Below, piece by piece: positions 35,943 to 43,570 of a stretch of DNA of 64,000 bases. Origin of the DNA: Gammaproteobacteria bacterium (GTDB lineage Bacteria; Pseudomonadota; Gammaproteobacteria; Thiohalobacterales; Thiohalobacteraceae); assembly GCA_018819175.1 (NCBI GenBank), contig JAHJQQ010000026.1:7268-71267 (forward strand). Reading direction: 5' to 3'. The translations under genes and the position numbers were made by a program. A model generated the notes under the pieces. That model did not search any database and was not told where the DNA came from. It saw only the letters and a list, made by a program, of their open reading frames with translations. Within the stretch, counting starts at the first letter, position 1, and every line of letters starts with the position of its first letter.

Positions 35943-36920
35943 ATGGCATCGCAGCCATATACCCTTCCATACACCGGCCTGACCCGCCGATCCTTCCTGA
36001 CCCTTGCGGTCGGCAGCCTCCTGTTCGGCTGCGGTAAACAATCGTCCTGGCCGCGTATCGGTCTGGCCCTGGGAGGCGGCGGCGCAAAGGGTCTTGCGCA
36101 CATTGTCATGCTTGAAGCATTCGATGAACTGGGGATCCGGCCCTATCGCATTGCCGGTACCAGCATTGGCGCCATCATTGGCGCGCTCTATGCCTCAGGC
36201 TATGCGGGCTATCAAATACGTGCGCTGGTCGAGCAGTTTCTTATCAGCACCAACAGCGACCCCCAGAGATCCAAGGTGCAACTGCCCTTTTCATTGCGCT
36301 GGCTGGATTTCATCGATCCGGCCATGACGCCGGGAGGGTTACTCGACAGTACAGACTTCATCAAATTCATTGACGAGCACCTGCAGGTGCAGCGCTTCCA
36401 GGACTTGGACATACCATTGCAGGTCATGGCCGCCGACCTTTGGAGCGGTAAAGCCGTGACACTCAAGTCCGGCCCTTTGCTGCCGGCGCTGCAGGCAAGC
36501 ATGGCCCTGCCCGGTATTTTCGCGCCCGTTGAGATCAACGGGCGCGAACTCGTCGATGGTGGGGTGGCAGATCCACTACCGTATGCGCAACTGCTCGACA
36601 GCTGCGATGCAGTGGTTGCCATCGATGTCAGTGGTGATTACAACGACCATGACCACAGCACGCTGTCTTTTATGGGCGTGCTCATGCACAGTTTCCACAC
36701 CATGACCCAGAACATCCTTCTGGAAAAACTCAACCAACGGCAACCGCACATCTATATCAGGCCCGATATTCACGACGTGCGTGTCCTGGAGTTCTACAAG
36801 GCAGAACAGGTTTTCGCCCAGGCACAGCCCGCCAAGGCACAACTCATAAAAGCCCTCAAACGACTCCAGCGTAATAATCCGGGGGGTCCGGGCTGCAGCA
36901 ATAAGAACCCATCCGCCTGA
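35943..36920 (+). CDS. Patatin-like phospholipase with twin-arginine lipoprotein signal (RssA-like)
   Basis: I start it at 35943, giving 325 aa, because a twin-arginine motif (TRRSFL, residues 14-19) and a lipobox-like LLFGC (C30) then form an export signal; the longer ORF from 35778 overlaps the divergent SprT gene. The patatin core follows: oxyanion-hole GGGGAKG near residue 44, nucleophile motif GTSIG (Ser74) and catalytic Asp in LVDGGVADPL. It is predicted to hydrolyse acyl esters of phospholipids at the membrane. A fully cytoplasmic RssA-like product from another start remains possible. No clear Shine-Dalgarno is seen. Confidence 0.85.
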   Translation: MASQPYTLPYTGLTRRSFLTLAVGSLLFGCGKQSSWPRIGLALGGGGAKGLAHIVMLEAFDELGIRPYRIAGTSIGAIIGALYASGYAGYQIRALVEQFLISTNSDPQRSKVQLPFSLRWLDFIDPAMTPGGLLDSTDFIKFIDEHLQVQRFQDLDIPLQVMAADLWSGKAVTLKSGPLLPALQASMALPGIFAPVEINGRELVDGGVADPLPYAQLLDSCDAVVAIDVSGDYNDHDHSTLSFMGVLMHSFHTMTQNILLEKLNQRQPHIYIRPDIHDVRVLEFYKAEQVFAQAQPAKAQLIKALKRLQRNNPGGPGCSNKNPSA

Positions 36921-37033
36921 AGACCGCTGCGTGCATTTTCATGCACAGGAATCTTACGCGAAAGAAAACCGCCTGTTATAGTTAGCCGCCCTCCGCAATG
37001 GCTGTCGGCCAATAATAAAACAGGGGTGAACCC

Positions 37034-37597
37034 ATGAAAGCGAGCGAACTCAAACGCGGCCTGGTCCTGCAGATCGACGGTCGCAACATCTTCGTCAAGG
37101 ATGTTCAGGTGCAGACCGCCGCGTCACGCAGTGGTAATACCCTGTATAAGACACGCGGTTATGACATCGTATCGCGTCAGAAATTCGAGCGTGGGTTCAA
37201 AGGCGACGAGGTCATCACTACAGTGGATTTCGAACGCCGTGCCGTGCAGTTCCTTTATCGTGATAACGAGGGCTGCACCTTCATGGATAAAGAATCCTAT
37301 GAGCAACACACGCTCAGCAATACCTCCATGGAAGACGACCTGCCTTACCTCACCGACGGACTGGATGGCATCCATGCGTTGGTTGCCGATGGCAGCGTAC
37401 TCGGCATCGAGTTACCCGCCACCGTTGCCATGGAGATTATCGAATGTGCACCCGTGCTGAAGGCTGCATCGGCTTCCGCACGCAGCAAACCGGCCACCCT
37501 GAGCACAGGTTTGATAGTGCAGGTCCCGGAATATCTCACGCCAGGTGAAGTCATCAAAGTGAATACGCTGACCGGGGAATTCATGTCGCGCGCGTGA
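37034..37597 (+). CDS. efpL: Elongation factor P-like protein (EfpL/YeiP)
   Basis: The 187-aa protein has three beta-barrel domains in the EF-P order: KOW-like domain I (MKASELKRGLVLQIDGRNIF), the central OB domain (DEVITTVDFERRAVQFLYRD) and the C-terminal OB domain ending in QVPEYLTPGEVIKVNTLTGE. The domain I tip reads TAASRSGNTLYK, with Arg32 where canonical EF-P has a modified Lys. This fits the YeiP/EfpL branch that acts without lysylation. It helps ribosomes through proline-rich and related stall sequences. A CAGGGGTG lies upstream of the ATG. Confidence 0.92.
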   Translation: MKASELKRGLVLQIDGRNIFVKDVQVQTAASRSGNTLYKTRGYDIVSRQKFERGFKGDEVITTVDFERRAVQFLYRDNEGCTFMDKESYEQHTLSNTSMEDDLPYLTDGLDGIHALVADGSVLGIELPATVAMEIIECAPVLKAASASARSKPATLSTGLIVQVPEYLTPGEVIKVNTLTGEFMSRA

Positions 37598-37802
37598 GTC
37601 CTTTGGCAAAATCAGGAGTAAACCGGCGCAATCGACTTATAACGGCAACCTGGAGTAGAGTCGAGTCCGTTGGCATGCTGATTCATGCCCGACTCGGTTC
37701 GACAGTTCTAAAAATAGTAAAGCCGGAGAACACGCGTGGAGTTCCGCATACATCCCAGAAACCTCTACCTGTCTCTGATGGTAGTACGGACCTTTCTTTG
37801 AC

Positions 37803-38948
37803 ATGCTGAATTCCATCCTGGATAGATTCGATCATTACATCGGACAAGCGATATATCTGATCGAGCAGATATTCAGCAAACGATTTACGTGCCATGTGCT
37901 GACCGGCCCCGAAAAGCACAGTGGCGCACCGCTGAACATACTATATATAGGCGAAGGCAATTCTCTCGACTACATCAAGACCCTCTTTTTTCAGGGTAGC
38001 CCGGACAACTCGGTAAAATCTCACTATTCGCTTGTGCAAATTCTGCTCGGGGTCCGGCCGAAGCTGGCTGGATATGACCTTCGCATCTGTGAATTCACGC
38101 CGCGTATTATGCGGCTCATTCGATCCCCTGACAGTTTCAAAACTCCGGATTGGATAGAACAAATTATTCCCCTGGCAGGTTCCTGGGAAGAGGTAGTCGC
38201 GCGCTTCCGCAAAAACACGCGCACAACCGATCTCAGAAAAGTACGTAAATATAATTTTGCGCACGACATCGTGACTGACGAAGAATCCATCGAATACTTC
38301 TACGACAATTTATATCTGCCCTACCTGACGCAACGTTTCGGCGGTGCCTTCGATGTCATAGACCGTGACTGGTTAATATCTGTTGGTAAAGAAGGTGGCT
38401 TGCTGCGCATACTGGACGGCGACAGAGTCATAGCCGGCGTGATTTTCTTCTACGGTGAGGGTTATCTGGACTGGATATGGACAGGAGCACTGACAGGAGC
38501 GGACACAGCGCAGGAAAACGGAGCATTCAGCACCCTCTACTATCATTCCATACAGCATGCGCATGACAAGGGATTCCCGGCCATAAAACTGAATAACACG
38601 CGCGCTTTCCTGAATGACGGCTTGCATCGCTACAAGCGGAAATGGGGGGCTCACATTGCGAAGAGTCGATCAAGCGAGTGGGAGCTGCTCCTTGATTTCA
38701 ACTTTCACTCCAGAGTGACGCAACATTGGCTGGAAGCATCGCCTTTTCTCACTGAGCGCGACGATGGTTTTTACGCAAACATCTTCTGTTTCAGTCAATG
38801 TACCAGCGAGGAACTTATCAACCACATCCAGAGCCTCATCTCGCCAGGCATAAAAGCGATTAACATCTATTCGACTCAGCAATTGAAAGCCTTGCCGGCG
38901 CACATAGACTCATGTGACATTCATAACATCGTTCTCGGCTTCCAATAA
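37803..38948 (+). CDS. GNAT-fold (BioF2/FemAB-like) acyltransferase
   Basis: The 381-aa soluble protein has the Acetyltransf_6 type pattern: WEEVVARFRKNTRTTDLRKV (the conserved Arg-rich substrate lid), then LYLPYLTQRFGG, and GGLLRILDGDRVIAGVIFFY, which is the beta4-beta5 strand pair of the fold. A GAFSTLYYHSIQHAHDKGFP helix comes next. Such proteins transfer acyl groups in exopolysaccharide or cell-envelope pathways. Base composition is somewhat more AT-rich than the neighbouring genes. It stands alone, 205 bp after EfpL, with no polysaccharide genes adjacent, so the acceptor is unknown. Confidence 0.75.
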   Translation: MLNSILDRFDHYIGQAIYLIEQIFSKRFTCHVLTGPEKHSGAPLNILYIGEGNSLDYIKTLFFQGSPDNSVKSHYSLVQILLGVRPKLAGYDLRICEFTPRIMRLIRSPDSFKTPDWIEQIIPLAGSWEEVVARFRKNTRTTDLRKVRKYNFAHDIVTDEESIEYFYDNLYLPYLTQRFGGAFDVIDRDWLISVGKEGGLLRILDGDRVIAGVIFFYGEGYLDWIWTGALTGADTAQENGAFSTLYYHSIQHAHDKGFPAIKLNNTRAFLNDGLHRYKRKWGAHIAKSRSSEWELLLDFNFHSRVTQHWLEASPFLTERDDGFYANIFCFSQCTSEELINHIQSLISPGIKAINIYSTQQLKALPAHIDSCDIHNIVLGFQ

Positions 38949-39082
38949 TTGTCAGAACAGGTGCTCAACCACCTCTACCGATCAGCCGCCCGACTGATAC
39001 ATGGACAATGTGTGTCTCCTTTATCTCAGCCAACCTTGAATAAGCCACATAACGTTTCTATAACAGACAGTCTGTATCCGAC

Positions 39083-39598
39083 TCAGTCCGCGGCATGAAT
39101 CGACGACATCCGTTGCCGCGCCATCTCGCGCAATTCCGGTCCGACGAGCGTAACCGCCATGGCCAACGCAAACAGCATTTTCGAGGCAAAGGTCACCGAA
39201 TAAGGCATCAACGTGATAAACACGGGATTAAGCAACGGCAGCACGACGAAGAAGTTCACGGCCCATACCACTGCCAGTGTCGCTACCGAAGCCGCCAGTG
39301 TCGCTACAGGGCCACGCGGACGCACAAATGGCCTCCATAATACAAAGGCGAAGGCAAAACCAAGCAAAATCGCGAGCAGCATATGGATCACAATGCCGAG
39401 CCAGATGCCGGTAATGCCAACAGCAAATGCAGGCAGCAGACTTGCGGTAACCTCCCGTGCAACAGTGGCCGCTGCCAGCGATGAGGTAGCGGCATACAGG
39501 CTTACCCAGATGATTTCCGCCAGTCCGCCCGCCAATGAGGCGATAAGAATAAGCAGCCAAAGCGATATGGGATTATGGCGACGATAATCAGGATTCAT
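39083..39598 (-). CDS. Hypothetical integral membrane protein
   Basis: The ATG at 39598 has AAGGAGCG just upstream, giving 171 aa. Four or five hydrophobic helices are visible (LWLLILIASLAGGLAEIIWV, ITGIWLGIVIHMLLAILLGF, VWAVNFFVVLPLLNPVFITL, MLFALAMAVTLVGPEL). I do not recognise a family. It lies 50 bp downstream of the next small membrane-protein gene on the same strand, so the two probably form an operon. Confidence 0.65.
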   Translation of the reverse strand: MNPDYRRHNPISLWLLILIASLAGGLAEIIWVSLYAATSSLAAATVAREVTASLLPAFAVGITGIWLGIVIHMLLAILLGFAFAFVLWRPFVRPRGPVATLAASVATLAVVWAVNFFVVLPLLNPVFITLMPYSVTFASKMLFALAMAVTLVGPELREMARQRMSSIHAAD

Positions 39599-39647
39599 GA
39601 CACGCTCCTTCAGTTTCCATTCATAGTCAATATTCAATATTCGTCGA

Positions 39648-40064
39648 TCACCAGTTGTACGGCATCATCCCCGAGGGCGAAAGATTATCGCCCATCCTGT
39701 TCATTTCACTGTTCATCGCGCCCATGCGCCGCTCAATCACCCATGTCATATGATTCATAGTGAGATTCATTTCCTTAACACTGGGATTGATCTGCTCCAT
39801 GGTTTCCATGGACAGCTGTATTTTATTAATCGACTGACGCATTTCGTCCATTTCACCAAGCATGAGCGGCGCCATTTCAGCTACCGGCTTGGCAGTCTTG
39901 TCAAGCCGGGTGATTGCTCGGGATATATCGCCGAAATTGGCAAATCCATCCGTCCACAGCGGCTGCCACACAATAACGACCAGATAAAGTATGACACTTA
40001 CACTGATCGTGGATATGAAAAAGAACATACCTTTCCAGAATTCTGTGAACGTTTTCAAATCCAT
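39648..40064 (-). CDS. Hypothetical small membrane protein with Met-rich helix
   Basis: From the ATG at 40064 (GGGAGGGGGAG upstream) the product is 138 aa. One N-terminal transmembrane helix (FFFISTISVSVILYLVVIV, about residues 14-32) is followed by a soluble helical region rich in Met, Glu and Asn (LGEMDEMRQSINKIQLSMET). It could be a membrane-anchored coiled-coil protein, possibly periplasmic. The Met-rich tail (MGAMNSEMNRMGDN) might bind metal but this is only a suggestion. It is the first gene of a likely two-gene operon. Confidence 0.65.
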   Translation of the reverse strand: MDLKTFTEFWKGMFFFISTISVSVILYLVVIVWQPLWTDGFANFGDISRAITRLDKTAKPVAEMAPLMLGEMDEMRQSINKIQLSMETMEQINPSVKEMNLTMNHMTWVIERRMGAMNSEMNRMGDNLSPSGMMPYNW

Positions 40065-40210
40065 AACTCCCCCTCCCCGCACTCGCCGTAACCCACCGCT
40101 CTACATTCTAAATTGAGCTATCTACCGTCAATAATACAGCTAAGACTAATTAAGGAGTGGGTAAACAAACGTAGGTTTTGATTTACATCTATTGCATCGC
40201 AATCATTTAT

Positions 40211-40422
40211 CTAGGGAGCCTCTGATTAATTTGATCAAGCGAGCAGATGCAAGGCGCGGACAGGCGACTCGGAGCGAAGCGGAGAGAACGGCGGAGCCGG
40301 CCCGTAGGGCGAGGTGCCTAGCGCCGAGTAAAAAACGGAGTTTACACGGAGTAAATGAGTATTTTGAGCCTGGCAGCAACGCGGCAGATGCCGCTTCAGC
40401 GAATTAATCAGAGGTTCCCTAG
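40211..40422. repeat. MITE-like repeat, long form (212 bp)
   Basis: It has the same CTAGGGAGCCTCTGATTAA left and TTAATCAGAGGTTCCCTAG right ends as the 149-bp copies, but about 63 extra bases in the middle, beginning GACTCGGAGCGAAGCGG and ending GCGCCGAGTAAAA. The same extra segment is in the truncated copy at 56085-56208. So there are two subfamilies. Confidence 0.8.
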
Positions 40423-40978
40423 CAAACCTCTGATTAATCCGGTGATACCTGTCATTGCGAGCGAAGCGTGGCAATCTCGTAAAGCAGAATCAGTCGGCTG
40501 GAGATTATTCGCTACGCTCACCCCTTCAGGGCCGCCCTGCGGGCGTTCCGCACCTCGCACTGACGAATTAAGCATAGTTTCCCTAACGAGGCATTTTCTG
40601 ATTGAAACCCGCGCCGTTCATCTGCTGGCGTTTGGTCTGAATTCAGGATGTCTACTTGATCAGGAGACTCAAAATCAACCAATTAGCCGCCAGCCTGCTG
40701 AGAATCATCATTACCACTATGTGCGTATTCGAGGTCAACCAAGCTGCACAGAGGACAAAAACACACAAATGCTTAACATAGATCAATATTCACATTCGAA
40801 TGATTTGGTAGATTGGTGGCGTGAACTAACAGCTTACGATTGTGGGCGGTGGGGATAGCGCAACTAATTCCTGTACTTAGCGGGGTGGTGTATGTGTATG
40901 CGCGCGCTATTAAGCGGATATTGATTTATACCGCCCGATCATCCCAAAAACTTCGGCATACCAGGGACAGGCGGACAC
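40423..40978. other. 556-bp gene-free region upstream of the Mrp/Mbx operon
   Basis: The left part (about 40425-40586) starts AACCTCTGATTAATCCGG and ends ATAGTTTCCCTAA, a degenerate element related to the same repeat family. The right part up to 40978 should contain the promoter of the large respiratory operon, but I could not pick a convincing -35/-10 pair. The 167-aa ORF here runs through repeat sequence and is not supported. Confidence 0.55.
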
Positions 40979-41515
40979 ATGCATACATCTCACGCACAAC
41001 ACCACGATGATGAAACAATATCGCTGCCACATTACTTTTTCATCTACGCCGTCCTGTTTTTGTTTTGGCTACTGTTAGTTGGCAACCTCCGGCTTCAGGA
41101 AATGGCCGCTGGTGCGTTGGTCGCGCTGGCGGTAACCCTGGCCGCCGGCCCGCACCTGAGCATTTTTTCCGGCCTACGCCTTGAAGCCGCGGCGCCGTTT
41201 CACCTACTGCGCTATTTCGGCTATTTCTGGGCTGCGTTGATCCGTGCCAATCTGGATGTGGCGCGCCGCGTGCTCTCGCCTTCCCTACCGATCCGACCTG
41301 CGCTCGTTGAGGTGCGTACCGAGCTCAAGTCCAACCTCGGCAGGCTGATGCTGGCCAACAGCATTACGCTCACACCCGGCACACTCTCCGTGGACCTGCG
41401 CGGCGACCATATCCTGGTACATTGGATCGATTGTCCGCCGGGAACCGATCTGGAGGCGGCGACCCGCGAGATTGCCGCCGGCTTTGAACAACATCTGCGT
41501 GGATTCCTGAAATGA
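40979..41515 (+). CDS. mrpE: Multisubunit antiporter subunit MrpE-like (MbxA/MbsA position)
   Basis: The 178-aa protein has two or three N-terminal hydrophobic helices (FFIYAVLFLFWLLLVGNLRL, MAAGALVALAVTLAA) and the MrpE-type soluble part: LARRVLSPSLPIRPALVEV-like, LKSNLGRLMLANSITLTPGT and a LSVDLRGDHILVHWIDCPPG beta segment. It is the first gene of a 13-gene run in which almost every start overlaps the previous stop. MrpE supports assembly of Mrp-type Na+/H+ antiporters and of the MBH/MBS complexes. The stop overlaps the MrpF start by four bases. Confidence 0.9.
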   Translation: MHTSHAQHHDDETISLPHYFFIYAVLFLFWLLLVGNLRLQEMAAGALVALAVTLAAGPHLSIFSGLRLEAAAPFHLLRYFGYFWAALIRANLDVARRVLSPSLPIRPALVEVRTELKSNLGRLMLANSITLTPGTLSVDLRGDHILVHWIDCPPGTDLEAATREIAAGFEQHLRGFLK

Positions 41516-41778
41516 TGCTGACCTTGCTGGAACAGATCGCGCTGGTGTTGATGACCATCGCCGTATTGCTGAGCATGACCCGTCTTATCCTGGGTCCCAC
41601 CGCACCTGATCGCATCATCAGTGCGGACACGCTGTCAGTGCTCGCGACCGTCACGCTGGTCGGGTTCGCGCTATTGTTCGACAGTGCGTTATATCTGGAT
41701 GTCGCCTTGATCTACAGCACACTCGCCTTTGTCGGCGTGGTCGCCCTGGCCAGGACCATCGAAGGAGGACGCACATGA
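41512..41778 (+). CDS. mrpF: MrpF-like antiporter subunit
   Basis: This 88-aa protein has three hydrophobic helices and the MrpF pattern LILGPTAPDRIISADTLSVL between helices 1 and 2. It ends LAFVGVVALARTIEGGR. It is a small scaffold subunit of the sodium-pumping membrane module. Both neighbours overlap it by four bases. Confidence 0.9.
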   Translation: MMLTLLEQIALVLMTIAVLLSMTRLILGPTAPDRIISADTLSVLATVTLVGFALLFDSALYLDVALIYSTLAFVGVVALARTIEGGRT

Positions 41779-42110
41779 GACTGGTGGCGGATATCTTTCT
41801 CCTCCTCGGCGCGGTGTTCTGCTGTCTGGGCGCCCTCGGGTTGGTGCGCATGCCGGATGTTTACACTCGCATTCAGACCGCCACCAAGGCCGCGACGCTG
41901 GGGGCACTGGCGTTCCTGATCGGCGCAGGGATTCTGCATCCGGACTGGTGGACAAAATTAGTGGTGATCGCCGGGTTGATCCTGCTCACCAATCCGGTCG
42001 GTTCCTCGACCATCTCTCGCGCCCTGTATATAGCCGGCGTGCGTCCCTGGCATGTACCGGGCAGTGACGACTGCACACCGTTGCTCGACTCGCAACAGGA
42101 CAAACCATGA
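41775..42110 (+). CDS. mrpG: MrpG-like antiporter subunit
   Basis: The 111-aa protein has three hydrophobic helices with GALGLVRMPDVYTRIQTATK, the central MrpG/PhaG signature, then a LTNPVGSSTISRALYIAGVR C-terminal stretch characteristic of the family. In MBH/MBS complexes the E, F and G subunits form the sodium-translocating unit with MrpB and MrpC. It overlaps the next gene by four bases. Confidence 0.9.
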   Translation: MRLVADIFLLLGAVFCCLGALGLVRMPDVYTRIQTATKAATLGALAFLIGAGILHPDWWTKLVVIAGLILLTNPVGSSTISRALYIAGVRPWHVPGSDDCTPLLDSQQDKP

Positions 42111-42403
42111 TTCTGATCAGCACCGTGATTGTCGCGATCATGCTGCTGGCTGCTGTCGCGGCCCTCCTGTTCAAGAACCACGTAGCCGCGGTTGCCGCAG
42201 TAGGTATTCTGTCCCTGGCGCTTTCCGTATTGTTCGTCATTCTGAAAGCACCCGATGTCGCCATGACTGAAGCGGCGGTGGGCGCCGGGTTGAGTGCGCT
42301 GGTCCTCGCACTGGGATTGCGACGACTCGGGCTGTGGCAGATCGAATCATCCAACAGCACGCAAAGCAGCATACAGAAGTCGGGAGAGCATACCGATGCG
42401 TAA
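42107..42403 (+). CDS. MbhD-like subunit (DUF4040)
   Basis: The 98-aa protein has three hydrophobic helices and the MbhD pattern LFVILKAPDVAMTEAAVGAG, followed by LSALVLALGL. In full-length MrpA of Bacillus-type antiporters this domain is fused to the C-terminus of the NuoL-like part. Here it is a separate gene, as in archaeal Mbh/Mbx operons. Its TAA overlaps the start of the next gene by eight bases. Confidence 0.85.
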   Translation: MILISTVIVAIMLLAAVAALLFKNHVAAVAAVGILSLALSVLFVILKAPDVAMTEAAVGAGLSALVLALGLRRLGLWQIESSNSTQSSIQKSGEHTDA

Positions 42404-43085
42404 TCTCGCCTCGTTACTGTTCGCCGGCGGCCTGGGCTTTCTGCTGATGGTGTTCGGTTTGCAATTCGATTTCGGTAACGCACCGATGCTGGTCGGACAG
42501 GCCATTCAATCCGCCGCGCCGGAACAGGTCGGTGCAGCGAATATTGTCACGGCCGTCGTGCTGGGCTATCGCGGCATCGACACCCTGGGCGAACTGGCCA
42601 TCCTGTTCGCCGCATCGACGGCTGTCGGTCTGATCCTGGGACATCGCCACACCTCGACCAAACCTGATCCTGACAGCGGTCTGATCCTGCGCGCCGGCGG
42701 TGAATTGTTAATGCCCCTGCTGCTGGTGGTGGGTCTGTACATTATCTTGCATGGGCACCTGACACCCGGCGGTGGATTCCAGGGTGGCGTGATCCTCGCC
42801 GCCGCCTTTTTCATTCCGGTGCTGGCGCGCCCGTCCACACCGCTCAAACACACCGGCATGATGTTGATCGAAGGTTTTTCCGGCGCCGCTTTTATTCTGA
42901 TCGGTCTGGCCGCGCTTTACAGCGGCGGCGAATTCCTGCAACCGTTGCTCGACAAAGGCACGCTGGGCAATCTGGTTTCGGCCGGCACATTGCCGCTGCT
43001 CTATCTCGCCGTCGGGCTCAAGGTCGGCGCGGAACTGGCCGGATTGCTGGCGCATCTTGCCGCCGCGGAGGTCAGCGAATCATGA
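42396..43085 (+). CDS. mrpB: MbhE-MrpB fusion subunit
   Basis: I start it at 42396 (MRNLASLLFAGGLGFLLMVF, 229 aa); the longer frame from 42294 reads through the preceding gene. The N-terminal half matches MbhE (ANIVTAVVLGYRGIDTLGEL). The C-terminal half is MrpB/MnhB with GHLTPGGGFQGGVILAAAF and four hydrophobic helices. In P. furiosus-type systems these are subunits E and F. The fusion is common in bacterial Mrp systems. The stop overlaps the MrpC start by four bases. Confidence 0.88.
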   Translation: MRNLASLLFAGGLGFLLMVFGLQFDFGNAPMLVGQAIQSAAPEQVGAANIVTAVVLGYRGIDTLGELAILFAASTAVGLILGHRHTSTKPDPDSGLILRAGGELLMPLLLVVGLYIILHGHLTPGGGFQGGVILAAAFFIPVLARPSTPLKHTGMMLIEGFSGAAFILIGLAALYSGGEFLQPLLDKGTLGNLVSAGTLPLLYLAVGLKVGAELAGLLAHLAAAEVSES

Positions 43086-43570
43086 CCCTGTTCGGCCTCG
43101 AAATAACCCTCGATCTGATCCTCTACACCGGCGCCTTCGGCTTGATCGTGATCGGTGCCGCCGGGATCGTACTCGCGCATCATCTGTTCCGCGTGATTCT
43201 CGCGCTGGCGATTGCCGAGGCCGGCGCGAATCTGCTGTTGGTACTCAGCGGTTATCGTTGGGATGCCATCGCACCGATTCTGTCCGGCAGTGAATCGGCC
43301 GCGCCGATGGTCGATCCGGTACCGCAGGCGATGGTGCTGACGGCCATTGTCATCGGCGTGGGTGTGCAGGCACTCGCCGTGGGTCTGGCAATGCAGGTGA
43401 AAAAAACCTACGGCACATTGGATATGTCCGCCATCCGTCAACGCCTGGAAGCGGATATCGCCGGCACCGCCGGTATCGCTACCACCGGCAGTCAGGATGC
43501 ACCGCTCGGCGAGCGTCCGCTGCCGCCGGCTGACGCAGTGCCGGTAACACCGGGGAGTAGCGCCCGATGA
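43082..43570 (+). CDS. mrpC: MrpC-like (NuoK-type) subunit
   Basis: The 162-aa protein has three NuoK-like helices: LILYTGAFGLIVIGAAGIVL, HHLFRVILALAIAEAGANLL and QAMVLTAIVIGVGVQALAV. It also has the acidic residues in helices 2 and 3 expected for ion transfer (AEAGANLLLVLSG). The Ala/Pro-rich C-terminal tail (LGERPLPPADAVPVTPG) is longer than usual. It overlaps both neighbours by four bases. Confidence 0.9.
   Translation: MTLFGLEITLDLILYTGAFGLIVIGAAGIVLAHHLFRVILALAIAEAGANLLLVLSGYRWDAIAPILSGSESAAPMVDPVPQAMVLTAIVIGVGVQALAVGLAMQVKKTYGTLDMSAIRQRLEADIAGTAGIATTGSQDAPLGERPLPPADAVPVTPGSSAR

Noticed and set aside
40355..40858. 167-aa ORF between the MITE repeat and the MrpE gene
   Set aside because: It starts inside the repeat, runs through a second degenerate repeat, and its product has no coherent composition or ribosome-binding site.
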